A DNA stretch of 64,000 nt from DAOSXA01 sp964526835 (GTDB taxonomy: Bacteria; Zixibacteria; MSB-5A5; GN15; FEB-12): positions 101,580 to 165,579 of the forward strand of contig CAZGMK010000006.1 of NCBI GenBank assembly GCA_964526835.1, written 5' to 3'. Position 1 is the stretch's first letter. The number at the start of each line of letters is the position of its first letter. Below are positions 52,474 to 61,084 of this stretch, piece by piece. A model generated the notes under the pieces. It was given only the letters and a program-made list of their open reading frames with translations. It was not told the origin of the DNA and did no database searches. The position numbers were made by a program, and so were the translations under genes.

Positions 52474-54846
52474 ATGAGGCGCTTCTTTCGTTTTATTCGC
52501 TCGGCCGGGGCGACGGGATTCGGTCGGCAGCTAACCAGAACCAAACCACCGCCAGGTACTATCCGGAGGCCGATGCTGTTGGCCGGGGTGGTGCTGTGCC
52601 TTGTCCTGTTGACCTCCGCCGGCGCGCAGTCACTGCGGTCGATTTCCGGGCGAGTGCTGGATGCTCACGACTCCGCGCCCGTGTCCGGGGCGGTCGTGAC
52701 AATTGAGCGAACCGCCTGGGAGACTACAACCGATGAGGACGGCAGGTTCGCCTTCTACGGATTGCCCCACGCTGACTATCGGTTGACTGTCGAGGCGGAA
52801 GGCTACGAATCGCGCATGGGGATTGAGGGCGAGACCTCGGCGCTGAGCTCGGCGGGGCTGGTTGTCCTTCTGGAGCGGCGCCTGACGACAGTCGAGTCGA
52901 TCACAGTTCTGGGGATCATTAAGATCGGGACCTCGGAGTCGATGGTGACGCTGGATCGCCGGCAGATCGACGCGGCCGGCGCTCGCAGCCTGCCCGATGC
53001 TCTTGAACAGGTTCCGGGCCTTCAGGTCGAGAGTGATGGTCGCGGCGGACAATCGCATGTCCGCATTCGCGGGTCATCTTCCGAACAGGTCCTGATCCTT
53101 GTTGATGGACATCGTCTCAAACCGGCCGGTGGGGGGCAGGCCGACCTGAACAGTATCCCTCTGGAGATGATCGAACGGATCGATATCTACAAGGAAAGTG
53201 CGTCGGCCAGATTCGGGCCCGACGCTATGGCGGGGGCGATCAACATCGTTACGCAATCATCCGCCGTCCTGGCGACCGCAGCCGGCTTTGATCAAGATGT
53301 GTCGAGCTGGAATGGTCGCCGCACGGCCCTCCGCGTTAAGTCGACCGGTGATGACCGGCCCCTTTCCCTCAGCGGATCTGTGACGACTAGCCGTTGCGAC
53401 GGTGATTTTCCGTTCGCCTATTCGGTTGCGCCCGCGGATACGGTTGTGGAAGGCCGACGCCTGAACAACCATAGTCGCCGCGACAGTTACTTCCTTTCCG
53501 GGGGCGCGCGCTGGGGTGGCGGATCGGAAGTGACGGCCTCCCTGCAGGTCTACGAGTCATCCCGGGGGCTGCCCGGCGCCGCCCGCGAGCAGAGCCCTTT
53601 CGGTTTCAGGACCGATGACCGTCTGTTGCTGACGGCTGCTCTGAGGCACCACCTGGGCCGAAACATCCTCCTGACCGCCCGGTTGGGCTGGTCGGAACTC
53701 GATCAGGAATTACGGGACACCGAATCATCGCCTGCCGACCGCTTCCGGGTCTCCTACGCCGATAGAACCCTGACCGAGACCCTGGCTCTGAAATGGGAAT
53801 CCGCGCGGGCATGGGCTATGCAGGTCGGCGCCGAGGGCAGCCAGCAACGTCTGGACCACCAGGATCACCTGGCTCCGCGGCAATCGACCGGCATCACAGA
53901 CCGTCGGACTTGGTCGGCCTTCGCCGAGTTTCAGCGTTCAATCGTGTTCCCGTCCGAGTGGTGGCTGGACCGGATCACCCTTGACGGAATCCTTCGTTAT
54001 GACGACGCTACCACGACTCCGCGCGACACCACCCCGACCTACCCGTGGGACCCTCCGCGACGTGCTGTCTCGGTCGCCCGCTGGACGCCTCGAGCCGGGG
54101 CTACGCTGGTCAGCGGCGGCGCTCTGAGAACGACCATCCGCATCAGCCACGGAACCTCATTTCGGCTACCGTCCATCAACGCGCTGTTCTGGAAGGGCGA
54201 TGCCTGGTCCGCCGGCAATCCGGATCTCAGGCCCGAGGTGCTGCTCTCCACAAACTGGGGAGGCTCGCTGCGGTATGACGCCGGGTGGTGCCGCCTCGAG
54301 GCAGGGCTTACATGGTTCCACCGGCGCGCCGATGATCTTGTTCAGTGGGTCCAGAGCGGCCCCTCGGGAGTCTGGAAACCGATCAACCTCGGATCGGCGC
54401 GGATTTCCGGACGAGAGGACTTTGTACGCCTGGAAATGTGGGGCGGACGACTCTCGTTCGACTACCAGAATACCCTCACGGATGCCCGCAATCGCGTGCC
54501 CGGGCCGAACAGCTTCGACAAGTATCTCACCCACACTCCCCGGTACACAACCCGCCTCGCCGTCGTGCTCGATATTAGTCCGGTTCGCGTTCAGTACGCG
54601 ACTCGTCTGATAGGGCGGCGCTGGGCGACCGAGGCCAACACCAAATGGTATGATGGTCATCGGCTGGATGACCTCGATCTGAGTGTGACAGTTCCCGCAT
54701 CTTCGTCGATAAGTGTAACCGGCGAGGTCGGCGTCAGGAATCTCCTTGACGAGGACTACGCGATCATCACACATCACCCCATGCCCGGACGTAACTGGCG
54801 GGTGGGCCTGGGCGTCACTTTCACTCCAGCCAAAGCAAGGGAATAG
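52474..54846 (+). CDS. btuB: TonB-dependent receptor, probable cobalamin/corrinoid transporter (BtuB-like)
   Basis: A 790-residue outer-membrane transporter. Signal peptide region about 33-50 after a basic N-terminus; carboxypeptidase-like regulatory domain (about 57-135; ISGRVLDAHDSAPVSGAVVT, DEDGRFAFYGLP); TonB-box-like segment near VESITVLG; plug domain (about 150-265; PDALEQVPGLQVESDGRGG, VRIRGSSSEQVLILVDG); then a 22-strand-type barrel ending RNWRVGLGVTFTP. B12 specificity is inferred from the riboswitch, not from binding residues. The start has a GAGAGG site and sits 75 bases after the riboswitch. Confidence 0.87.
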   Translation: MRRFFRFIRSAGATGFGRQLTRTKPPPGTIRRPMLLAGVVLCLVLLTSAGAQSLRSISGRVLDAHDSAPVSGAVVTIERTAWETTTDEDGRFAFYGLPHADYRLTVEAEGYESRMGIEGETSALSSAGLVVLLERRLTTVESITVLGIIKIGTSESMVTLDRRQIDAAGARSLPDALEQVPGLQVESDGRGGQSHVRIRGSSSEQVLILVDGHRLKPAGGGQADLNSIPLEMIERIDIYKESASARFGPDAMAGAINIVTQSSAVLATAAGFDQDVSSWNGRRTALRVKSTGDDRPLSLSGSVTTSRCDGDFPFAYSVAPADTVVEGRRLNNHSRRDSYFLSGGARWGGGSEVTASLQVYESSRGLPGAAREQSPFGFRTDDRLLLTAALRHHLGRNILLTARLGWSELDQELRDTESSPADRFRVSYADRTLTETLALKWESARAWAMQVGAEGSQQRLDHQDHLAPRQSTGITDRRTWSAFAEFQRSIVFPSEWWLDRITLDGILRYDDATTTPRDTTPTYPWDPPRRAVSVARWTPRAGATLVSGGALRTTIRISHGTSFRLPSINALFWKGDAWSAGNPDLRPEVLLSTNWGGSLRYDAGWCRLEAGLTWFHRRADDLVQWVQSGPSGVWKPINLGSARISGREDFVRLEMWGGRLSFDYQNTLTDARNRVPGPNSFDKYLTHTPRYTTRLAVVLDISPVRVQYATRLIGRRWATEANTKWYDGHRLDDLDLSVTVPASSSISVTGEVGVRNLLDEDYAIITHHPMPGRNWRVGLGVTFTPAKARE

Positions 54847-54849
54847 GCA

Positions 54850-56076
54850 ATGAAACCGTCAGCAATACTCCTTCTGATTCTCCTGGCTCCGGCCCTCTTC
54901 ACGACCGCCGGCGCCGACCCTATTGTCTGGGTCATCAACACGAGCGGTGAGACCCTGTCGCAGATTAATCTCAACACCGGGCAGGTACGTAATGATGTCG
55001 TGACCCTGGGCTCGGATCTGCTGAGCTATCCCAACCAGATTGTCGTGCGCGACTCGGTGGGCTACGTGATCTGCTCGGGAACGGATGAAATGCAGCTTAT
55101 CAACCTGAGGACCGAGTCGACGATGGGATACATAGGCACCGGCGGATCAACGAATCCATTCTGGATGGAGTTTCTGGACAGCCAGTATGTATACGTCACG
55201 CTTTGGGAGTCGGGCTCGCTGGCCAAGGTAGATGTGATCAACGGAGCGATCGCGGACCAGTGGTCTGTTGGTGATTCCCCCCAGGGGGTTTTGATACATG
55301 ACCGGAAAGCCTATGTGGCCGTGACAGCCTTTAACCAGAGCACATGGGAATACGGCCAGGGACGAGTAGTTGTCTTCGACACTCGAACCGATCAGCTTAT
55401 GGACACGCTCAACGTCGGAAAAAACCCGCAGTATCTGGCGCGTGACAGCCACGGCTATCTGCATGTTGTATGCACCGGGGATTACTGGTCGGTCTTCGGC
55501 ATGATCTACGTCGTCGATCCGGGACTGGATGCTGTGGTGGACAGCTTCGCCCTCGGCGGCTCACCGGGGAACCTGACCATTTGCCCCGATGACATCGCCT
55601 ATGTGGCGGCTGGGGGGTGGGCGTCCGAGGGATATGCCTACACCTTCGACGCTGCCTCGCGCGTGCCGTTGCACAACTCGACCAATCCGCTGGTGGTCGA
55701 CTCCGGCTGCACTATGGCCGTTGCCTACCAGGACAGCACCTGCTTGATCGGGGGCTTCTCAGATGTGGTGCGGCGAATCGACAGCAGCGGCGCCGGCATT
55801 CAGAGCTTCTTGTTGGGCGACGGCCCGGCTCACGCGGCGGTGCACTACGTCCCGGGCGACATCGATGGTGACTTCTCGGATCCGGATGTCAGCGACCTTG
55901 TTGCTCTCGTCGACTATATGTTCGCCGGCGGGCAAAGTCCGCACTGGCCGGCCTGGAGGGCCAATGTGAACGGGGACTTCATCGGGCCCGATATCAGTGA
56001 TCTGGTGTATCTGGTACAATACATGTTTATGGAGGGACCGCCGCCAAAATCTGCGCCGACCTGGCCGCTGTACTGA
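54850..56076 (+). CDS. Secreted YncE-like beta-propeller with C-terminal dockerin-like repeats (BtuG-like candidate)
   Basis: A 408-residue exported protein (signal peptide about 1-22, no lipobox). Repeating blades of about 45 residues (VWVINTSGETLSQINLNTG; GYVICSGTDEMQLINLRT; VYVTLWESGSLAKVDVINGA; VVVFDTRTDQLMDTLNVGKN) fill residues 23-340. The end has two dockerin-like calcium-loop repeats: GDIDGDFSDPDVSDLVALVD and NVNGDFIGPDISDLVYLVQY, each followed by YMF. It starts 3 bases after the receptor stop, so it is under the same cobalamin riboswitch. Bacteroides BtuG is also a beta-propeller partnered with BtuB, so a B12-capture role is inferred. Confidence 0.82.
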   Translation: MKPSAILLLILLAPALFTTAGADPIVWVINTSGETLSQINLNTGQVRNDVVTLGSDLLSYPNQIVVRDSVGYVICSGTDEMQLINLRTESTMGYIGTGGSTNPFWMEFLDSQYVYVTLWESGSLAKVDVINGAIADQWSVGDSPQGVLIHDRKAYVAVTAFNQSTWEYGQGRVVVFDTRTDQLMDTLNVGKNPQYLARDSHGYLHVVCTGDYWSVFGMIYVVDPGLDAVVDSFALGGSPGNLTICPDDIAYVAAGGWASEGYAYTFDAASRVPLHNSTNPLVVDSGCTMAVAYQDSTCLIGGFSDVVRRIDSSGAGIQSFLLGDGPAHAAVHYVPGDIDGDFSDPDVSDLVALVDYMFAGGQSPHWPAWRANVNGDFIGPDISDLVYLVQYMFMEGPPPKSAPTWPLY

Positions 56077-56513
56077 AATAGTCGGAACCGGCCCGAACCA
56101 ATTGCCTGGCTCGCTGTTTAACAATATAGACGGGCGCGGAAACGACCCAATCCAATTGCGACTGCAGAGTAAGCGAGCTGAATGGGGGCTCGATCAACGA
56201 ACACCGAGCGATTCTGTCCCCGGTGAGGTCCGCAAGCCGAGGCAGAGACCCGGCTTACACTTTCCGGTTCCGGATACTCGACTTCGCTGCGAAGAGTGCC
56301 GAATAACCCTATTCTTGCGATGCTGGCCCGTGCGTTACATCGCTGTAAGTGGCCCCAAACCTTGGGCTTGGGACGAATGAAAGGAGAAAAGATTGTGAAA
56401 ATAGGTGCTTTTTATATTGACAGATTCGGTCGACCTTATATATTGGGCGCCAGACAGGCTCCTGATTCTGGCAAATCTGTAATACATCGTCAATGCTTTC
56501 TTGGAGTGCTACC
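56077..56513. other. Gap with promoter before STAS-like gene
   Basis: About 440 bases without a convincing gene. The left two-thirds are featureless to the eye. The right third is AT-rich; it has an AAAGGAG-like stretch before a GTG (56395), but that frame shows no protein-like pattern and ends inside the next gene. The strong promoter at 56417-56444 lies here. Confidence 0.5.
56417..56444 (+). promoter_or_regulatory. Strong sigma70-type promoter for STAS-like gene
   Basis: TTGACA (56417-56422), 16-base spacer, TATATT (56439-56444), in an AT-rich island. Leader of about 60 bases before the ATG at 56514, with GGAG at about 56502-56505. Same boxes and spacing as the aldehyde dehydrogenase promoter. 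Confidence 0.55.
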
Positions 56514-56966
56514 ATGGCTGGATGGCATCTTGAATACTCAGCGGATGTAGACGAGAAAAATCGGATCGTCTACGAAAAGGTCTTCGGTATCTGGAAGGCG
56601 CCAACTGCTCAAAGTTACAAAGAGGACTTTGAAGCGGCGGTCGCCGATCTGGTCAAGCAGAAGAAGCCGTGGGCCAAGCTGATCGATCTGAGCAACTGGA
56701 AAACAGCCGCGCCGGAAGCTATCGACATCGTCGGTAAGCACCTGGCTTGGTGTCGTCGGAACAACATGGCCTGGTCGGTCAACATCATCAGCAACCCGAT
56801 CACTTACAAAATCCTTCACAAGATGTTCGCCAAGGGCGGCACCCGGAATATATCCAAGACCTTCCGCAGCCGCAAAGAGGCCGAAGCCTTCCTTCGCGAA
56901 AAGGGATTCACGGTCGGGACCGAGACCAACGCCGGCGGCGGCGCTGCCGGGCTCTTCCGCATGTAA
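56514..56966 (+). CDS. STAS/SpoIIAA-like protein
   Basis: A 150-residue soluble protein. VDEKNRIVYEKVFGIWKAPT, a helix (SYKEDFEAAVADLVKQ), KPWAKLIDLSNWKTAAPEAI, WSVNIISNPITYKILHKMF and FRSRKEAEAFLREKGF follow the alpha/beta order of SpoIIAA-like (STAS-superfamily) proteins. The C-terminus is a Gly/Ala-rich tail. It may bind a partner or nucleotide rather than catalyse anything. The start codon is fixed by GGAG eight bases upstream. Monocistronic, with a near-consensus promoter. Confidence 0.7.
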   Translation: MAGWHLEYSADVDEKNRIVYEKVFGIWKAPTAQSYKEDFEAAVADLVKQKKPWAKLIDLSNWKTAAPEAIDIVGKHLAWCRRNNMAWSVNIISNPITYKILHKMFAKGGTRNISKTFRSRKEAEAFLREKGFTVGTETNAGGGAAGLFRM

Positions 56967-57049
56967 ACAACATCGGTGATCCGAAAAAGGCGGGCTATGC
57001 GACTGCGCGGCGAGACTCGGTGTTCGCCGGATGGAGGACTCCGCGTCGC

Positions 57050-59053
57050 TCAGTCCTGCTTCAGGTACCGGTCAAACCACTTCCTGATCCACTCCAGCCG
57101 GGCGATGCGCCGATCAGGGCGTCCGTGACGCGACAGACCGTGCGATTCTCCGGGAAATCGAACCATCTCCACCTTCCTGCCCAATGCCTTGAGCATGACA
57201 AACATCTGCTCGGCCTGCTCGATAGGGCAGCGCAGGTCCTGTTCGCTGTGGATTATCAAGACCGGTGTCTTGGCCTTGCGCAGATGCGTCAAAGGAGACC
57301 GGTTCTCATATAGAGCCGGGTCGGTCCAGGGCCAAGCCTTGAATTCGCGGTGGAAGGTATGGCCGACATCCGATGTCCCCACAAACGAAGCCAGATTCGA
57401 CAACGACCGCTGGGTGATGGCCGCCTTGAACCGATCGGTATGGCCGATTATCCAGTTGGTCATATAGCCGCCATAGGAACCGCCGGTTACGCCGAGCCTG
57501 TTCCTGTCGATGTAGTCCTGCGAAGTCATCCAGTCGGTCACAGCCATCAGGTCTCGATAGTCCAGACCTCCCCAGTCGGCCACGATCGACTCTGCCCAGG
57601 TTGGGCCGCGCCCGGAGCCTCCACGAGGGTTGGTATACACTACTGCATATCCCTGGGCCGCCAGATATTGCATCTCGTGGAAGAAAGTGAAAGCAAACTG
57701 CTTTCGCGGACCGCCGTGGATTTCCAGTATTGCCGGATATTTGCGCTTCTTGCGAAAGCCCGGTGGCTTGGTGACCCAACCCTGAATCGGAGTGCCATCG
57801 AATGACTTGACCCACACCTCGGCAGTCTTGCCGAGTTTGATATCGGAGGCTATGAAACCATTCAGATCGGTGAGACGTTTGGCCTTCCTATGGGCTCCTG
57901 CGGTCAGCGGGCAGACCAGGATATCGCCGGGGTTTTCCAGGTCCGCCCAGATCAACGCCGCCTTCCGCCCATTGCCTGCGATCGAGAAGTCCTTAATGTG
58001 GCACGCCCCCTCGAAGACAGGCTTCGGTTTGCCCCCGGCGTTGGGCACATATAGAAGGTTCGTCTTGCCGGTGTCGCTGGCCAGGAAATAGATGCGCTTG
58101 CCGTCGGCCGACCATCGGATCAACGGCTGTACGCCGAACTCGCCGACGTCCGAGAGAGTCTGATCAACCGCCATGTGATTGTAATCCGGCATCAGATCGC
58201 GGGCCTTCGGGGAGCCATTCAGGCCAACTTTCCAGATGTGCAGCGGCGCCACATTCCACGGGCTGTCCGGCTGATCATGACCAATGTAAGCGATACTGCG
58301 ACTGTCCGGGGAGAAGCGCGGCCCGTACACCGGCCCCGTCGGAGTGGGGATCCTGCGTTCCCTGCCGCCGTCGAAAGGGATCACGAATACATCCATATGC
58401 AGAGCGTTGAGGTCGGGGTTCCTGTGACGGTTGGAAGTGTAACAGATCCACTTGCCGTTGGGAGAGACGTGCGGCATCATATTGTCGCGTTTGCCGCTGG
58501 TGACCTGTCGCAGATCGCCGGTGTCGATCTGCAGCGTGAAGATCTGAAAAGCGTCTCGGGGCAAAAAGCCCTTGCCGTCGTATCGGTAGCTCAGACGAGT
58601 AATATGTCGATAGACCGGCGGGTCGTCCTTGCGGGCTTCGTCTTCGATGTAATGAGAGTCGTGAAATCGCAGCGGCATGACCAGGTGGCGGCCGTCGGGA
58701 GACCACAGCAGATGCGTGATGTCGGCTTCGATCTCGATCAGCCGCTCTTCCGCGCCACCATCGACCGGCATTATGTAGACGCCGGTTTTGCTCTCTCGCC
58801 TGGAGACGAACGCCAGCTTCCGGCTGTCGGGCGAGATTACCGGCAGTTTGTCATAGTGGTCGCCTTGAGTGAACCGACGAGGTTGGTTGCCGTCGAAACG
58901 GCACAGCCACAGATTGGCCCTGTAGGTCTTCTTGTTGCGGTCCATGCGCTCGACCGTGAACGCGGCGAACTCTTCGTTCGGAGCCATGGCCAGCTCTTTG
59001 GGAATACGGAGATTGTAGAGGTCTTCGGCTGTTATCGGGCGTTTTCGAGCCAT
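57050..59053 (-). CDS. S9 family (prolyl oligopeptidase-like) serine peptidase
   Basis: A 667-residue peptidase without a signal peptide, so probably cytoplasmic. The N-terminal about 390 residues form a WD40/TolB-like beta-propeller (repeats such as LPVISPDSRKLAFVSRRESK, MPHVSPNGKWICYTSN, GPRFSPDSRSIAYIGHD) that filters substrates. The C-terminal alpha/beta-hydrolase domain carries the triad Ser526 (GVTGGSYGGYM), Asp606 (HSEQDLRCP) and His638 (GESHGLSRHG). It is acylaminoacyl-peptidase or dipeptidyl-peptidase-like. AAGGAG precedes the ATG. Confidence 0.95.
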   Translation of the reverse strand: MARKRPITAEDLYNLRIPKELAMAPNEEFAAFTVERMDRNKKTYRANLWLCRFDGNQPRRFTQGDHYDKLPVISPDSRKLAFVSRRESKTGVYIMPVDGGAEERLIEIEADITHLLWSPDGRHLVMPLRFHDSHYIEDEARKDDPPVYRHITRLSYRYDGKGFLPRDAFQIFTLQIDTGDLRQVTSGKRDNMMPHVSPNGKWICYTSNRHRNPDLNALHMDVFVIPFDGGRERRIPTPTGPVYGPRFSPDSRSIAYIGHDQPDSPWNVAPLHIWKVGLNGSPKARDLMPDYNHMAVDQTLSDVGEFGVQPLIRWSADGKRIYFLASDTGKTNLLYVPNAGGKPKPVFEGACHIKDFSIAGNGRKAALIWADLENPGDILVCPLTAGAHRKAKRLTDLNGFIASDIKLGKTAEVWVKSFDGTPIQGWVTKPPGFRKKRKYPAILEIHGGPRKQFAFTFFHEMQYLAAQGYAVVYTNPRGGSGRGPTWAESIVADWGGLDYRDLMAVTDWMTSQDYIDRNRLGVTGGSYGGYMTNWIIGHTDRFKAAITQRSLSNLASFVGTSDVGHTFHREFKAWPWTDPALYENRSPLTHLRKAKTPVLIIHSEQDLRCPIEQAEQMFVMLKALGRKVEMVRFPGESHGLSRHGRPDRRIARLEWIRKWFDRYLKQD

Positions 59054-59162
59054 CGTATTCTCCTTGGTATTGGCATTGTCTGTCCGGCCAAACTACTGCC
59101 GTAACGGCCGCGGCACAAGTCGATTCGTCTGACTCTGCTGCACTCGCCGCACTCACCAGGCA

Positions 59163-59191
59163 TTGACACTTCCGATGACATTGCCTATCAT
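59163..59191 (+). promoter_or_regulatory. Promoter for secreted-protein pair
   Basis: TTGACA (59163-59168), 17-base spacer, TATCAT (59186-59191), about 50 bases before the start of the next gene. Confidence 0.5.
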
Positions 59192-59246
59192 GAGGTCGAA
59201 AGACATTTAATCACCGGGCCACGCGGCCCCGTCTCATGGAGTTGCG

Positions 59247-59834
59247 ATGCGGAGAACTAATCATGCAGCCTTGTCCCTTGCGGTGGTCTGGCTGTTGGGC
59301 ACGGGGGCGTTGGCCGCTACTATCAGCATAGAGATTTCCGGGGAGGGATCGGTAGATCAGAAGACGATCAGGGCCGGCAGGCCAGTCTCGGTCGATGTCT
59401 ACTTCGAGAACGATCAGCGGCGTGCAGGTATGACGGTCGGCTTCAAACTCCACTCCGATGACATCTCGGAGATCGTTCACGTGAGTTCTCCCGGTGAGGG
59501 CCTGAACGACTCAGGCGATGTCAAGGGCTTCAACGGATTCGATGATGCCTCGGTCTGGGATCTGTTCGGCATGTTCGTGATCGAGCGCAGTTGGGACGGC
59601 AGGCTTCCGGATACGATCGGGTTCGGCGGGGTCTGTAATGAACAGTCTTATGAACCGCACGCACGCGAGAAGAAGCTGTCATTCGAAATCATCGTCCGCC
59701 AACCGGGGACACTTGTTGTCGATTCGAGTTACTATCCGCCGGCCGGGGCCTGGATGTTCTCCTCTCGTCCCAACACCATACCCTCGGAGCGTCCGGAGTG
59801 GGAGGGGCCCTACAAGTTTCGGGTTATCGAATGA
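59247..59834 (+). CDS. Secreted protein of unknown function, cohesin-like pattern
   Basis: A 195-residue protein with a signal peptide (hydrophobic residues 8-23, cleavage near ALA-A). The mature part is all-beta in pattern: ISIEISGEGSVD, AGRPVSVDVYFEND, GMTVGFKLHSDDISEIVHVS and KLSFEIIVRQPGTLVVD. The order (Gly-x-x-Val-x-Val-x-Val, then Gly-Phe-x-x-x-x) recalls cohesin domains, which bind dockerins, and two dockerin-like proteins are encoded nearby; this link is speculative. It runs into the next gene after 12 bases. Confidence 0.6.
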   Translation: MRRTNHAALSLAVVWLLGTGALAATISIEISGEGSVDQKTIRAGRPVSVDVYFENDQRRAGMTVGFKLHSDDISEIVHVSSPGEGLNDSGDVKGFNGFDDASVWDLFGMFVIERSWDGRLPDTIGFGGVCNEQSYEPHAREKKLSFEIIVRQPGTLVVDSSYYPPAGAWMFSSRPNTIPSERPEWEGPYKFRVIE

Positions 59835-59846
59835 TGTGATGGAACT

Positions 59847-60716
59847 ATGAGGAGAACCTACCGCTCGTCGGCCGCGGGTGTGGTCGTCATCCTGTCGTGC
59901 ATTCTGTGCGGCCCCGGGGTTGCCGGGCCGGACGGCCGCGACGACTCACTGGCGCTTGACTCCGTTCCTCCGGACTCCGTCGTCGCCGATACGGTCGTCG
60001 CGTCGGATTCACAGCCGCCGGATACCCTGATCAACCTCGAATCCGAATTGCCGGACAGAGTGGTCCTGTCGATCGAGAGGGTTGAGACTGCAACCGGCCA
60101 GGTCTTCGATACTCTCGCCGTCAATCTCCAGGGCTTCGGTTATCCGGTTGCCGGTTTCGACATCAAACTAGCCGTCGATTCGCGTGTGGTGGACATCATG
60201 GATGTCCTGCCGGGCGAGGTCTACGATTCATGCAACTGGGCGTTCTTCGACTCTCGGCCCATGCCGAATACGGACCGGGAGGGACATCCCTCGCAGATCT
60301 GGCAGGCCATTGCTCTGGCCGAAACCGTTCCTGAAGATGACGGTCCGGTTTGTTTCGGTTTCGACCGCAAGGCTTCACTGCTCAGGGTCGTGGTGTCCTC
60401 CGGTCCGTCGGTCATGGTAGATGATACTTCTGTCGCCATCTATTTCTTCTGGGAGGACTGCACCGACAACAGCCTGTCCGATCGCAGCGGCAATATTCTC
60501 CTGTATTCAACCCAGGTTCATGACTACTTTCCGGTTGCGGATTACGGCGGCAAGGGAAGTTTCCCGACTCGACTGGGGGCGCCCAGGTCGTGCATCGATC
60601 CGGGTGTCGGCAACCCGCCGGTCCGTCGCGTCGAACTCCACAACGGGGGGGTTGAATTCAGGTTCAACCCGGATGCCGGGGGAGAGGATGCCACCGCCGA
60701 GGACAGCGCCCGGTAG
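59847..60716 (+). CDS. Secreted protein of unknown function, related to its upstream neighbour
   Basis: A 289-residue exported protein. Signal peptide about 1-26 (VVVILSCILCGPGVAG), then a low-complexity Asp/Pro/Ser/Val linker (SVPPDSVVADTVVASDSQPP, residues 35-60), then a beta-rich domain (VVLSIERVETATGQVFDTLA; GYPVAGFDIKLAVDSRVVDI) similar in pattern to the preceding protein. Four Cys lie at about 125, 165, 204 and 248. Cohesin-like fold is possible, with the same caution. Same transcript as the upstream gene. Confidence 0.6.
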   Translation: MRRTYRSSAAGVVVILSCILCGPGVAGPDGRDDSLALDSVPPDSVVADTVVASDSQPPDTLINLESELPDRVVLSIERVETATGQVFDTLAVNLQGFGYPVAGFDIKLAVDSRVVDIMDVLPGEVYDSCNWAFFDSRPMPNTDREGHPSQIWQAIALAETVPEDDGPVCFGFDRKASLLRVVVSSGPSVMVDDTSVAIYFFWEDCTDNSLSDRSGNILLYSTQVHDYFPVADYGGKGSFPTRLGAPRSCIDPGVGNPPVRRVELHNGGVEFRFNPDAGGEDATAEDSAR

Positions 60717-61084
60717 GTTGGAGGTCAGGCCGCAGCGCGCGTCGGCTGCCGGTCCGCTGATACTACGGTATTGCGCATCGGTTCTCCAGATAGTGCTTGG
60801 CAACGGTATCGGAAGTCGTTATCATTAGCACAGAGGGATGGAAGCAGGTTTGGGTCAATACTGAGTCTGTCTTCCCTTCAGCAGCACACGCTCAGTTGGG
60901 ACATCGCGGTTAGCGAGGGATACTTGTATCCATACAGGCATCTGGCCGATTGACGCCCGTGGCGGCCCGTGCGTCTTGGTGTAGGAGTATGCATCCGACC
61001 AAGTGCGGTGGGCCGATACCGGTGTCCGGGAATGAGATCCGGCATATTGATTGAAAATACAAAAGGATGCGAGAGGAGTGCAGA
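60717..61084. other. Gap of about 370 bases before dockerin remnant
   Basis: No gene seen. Contains a promoter-like site at 60797-60825 and otherwise featureless sequence; the run to 61084 would be an unusually long leader for the small downstream reading frame, consistent with a decayed 5' end. Confidence 0.5.
60797..60825 (+). promoter_or_regulatory. Candidate promoter in accessory region
   Basis: TTGGCA (60797-60802), 17-base spacer, TATCAT (60820-60825), reading toward the dockerin remnant and the CARDB-type protein. Confidence 0.35.

Noticed and set aside
55997..56380. 127-codon frame overlapping the propeller end
   Set aside because: Frame-shifted read of the dockerin region; no motif or start signal.
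56296..56550. 84-codon plus-strand frame with AAAGGAG and GTG at 56395
   Set aside because: The product has no protein-like pattern, crosses the strong promoter and overlaps the start of the STAS-like gene.
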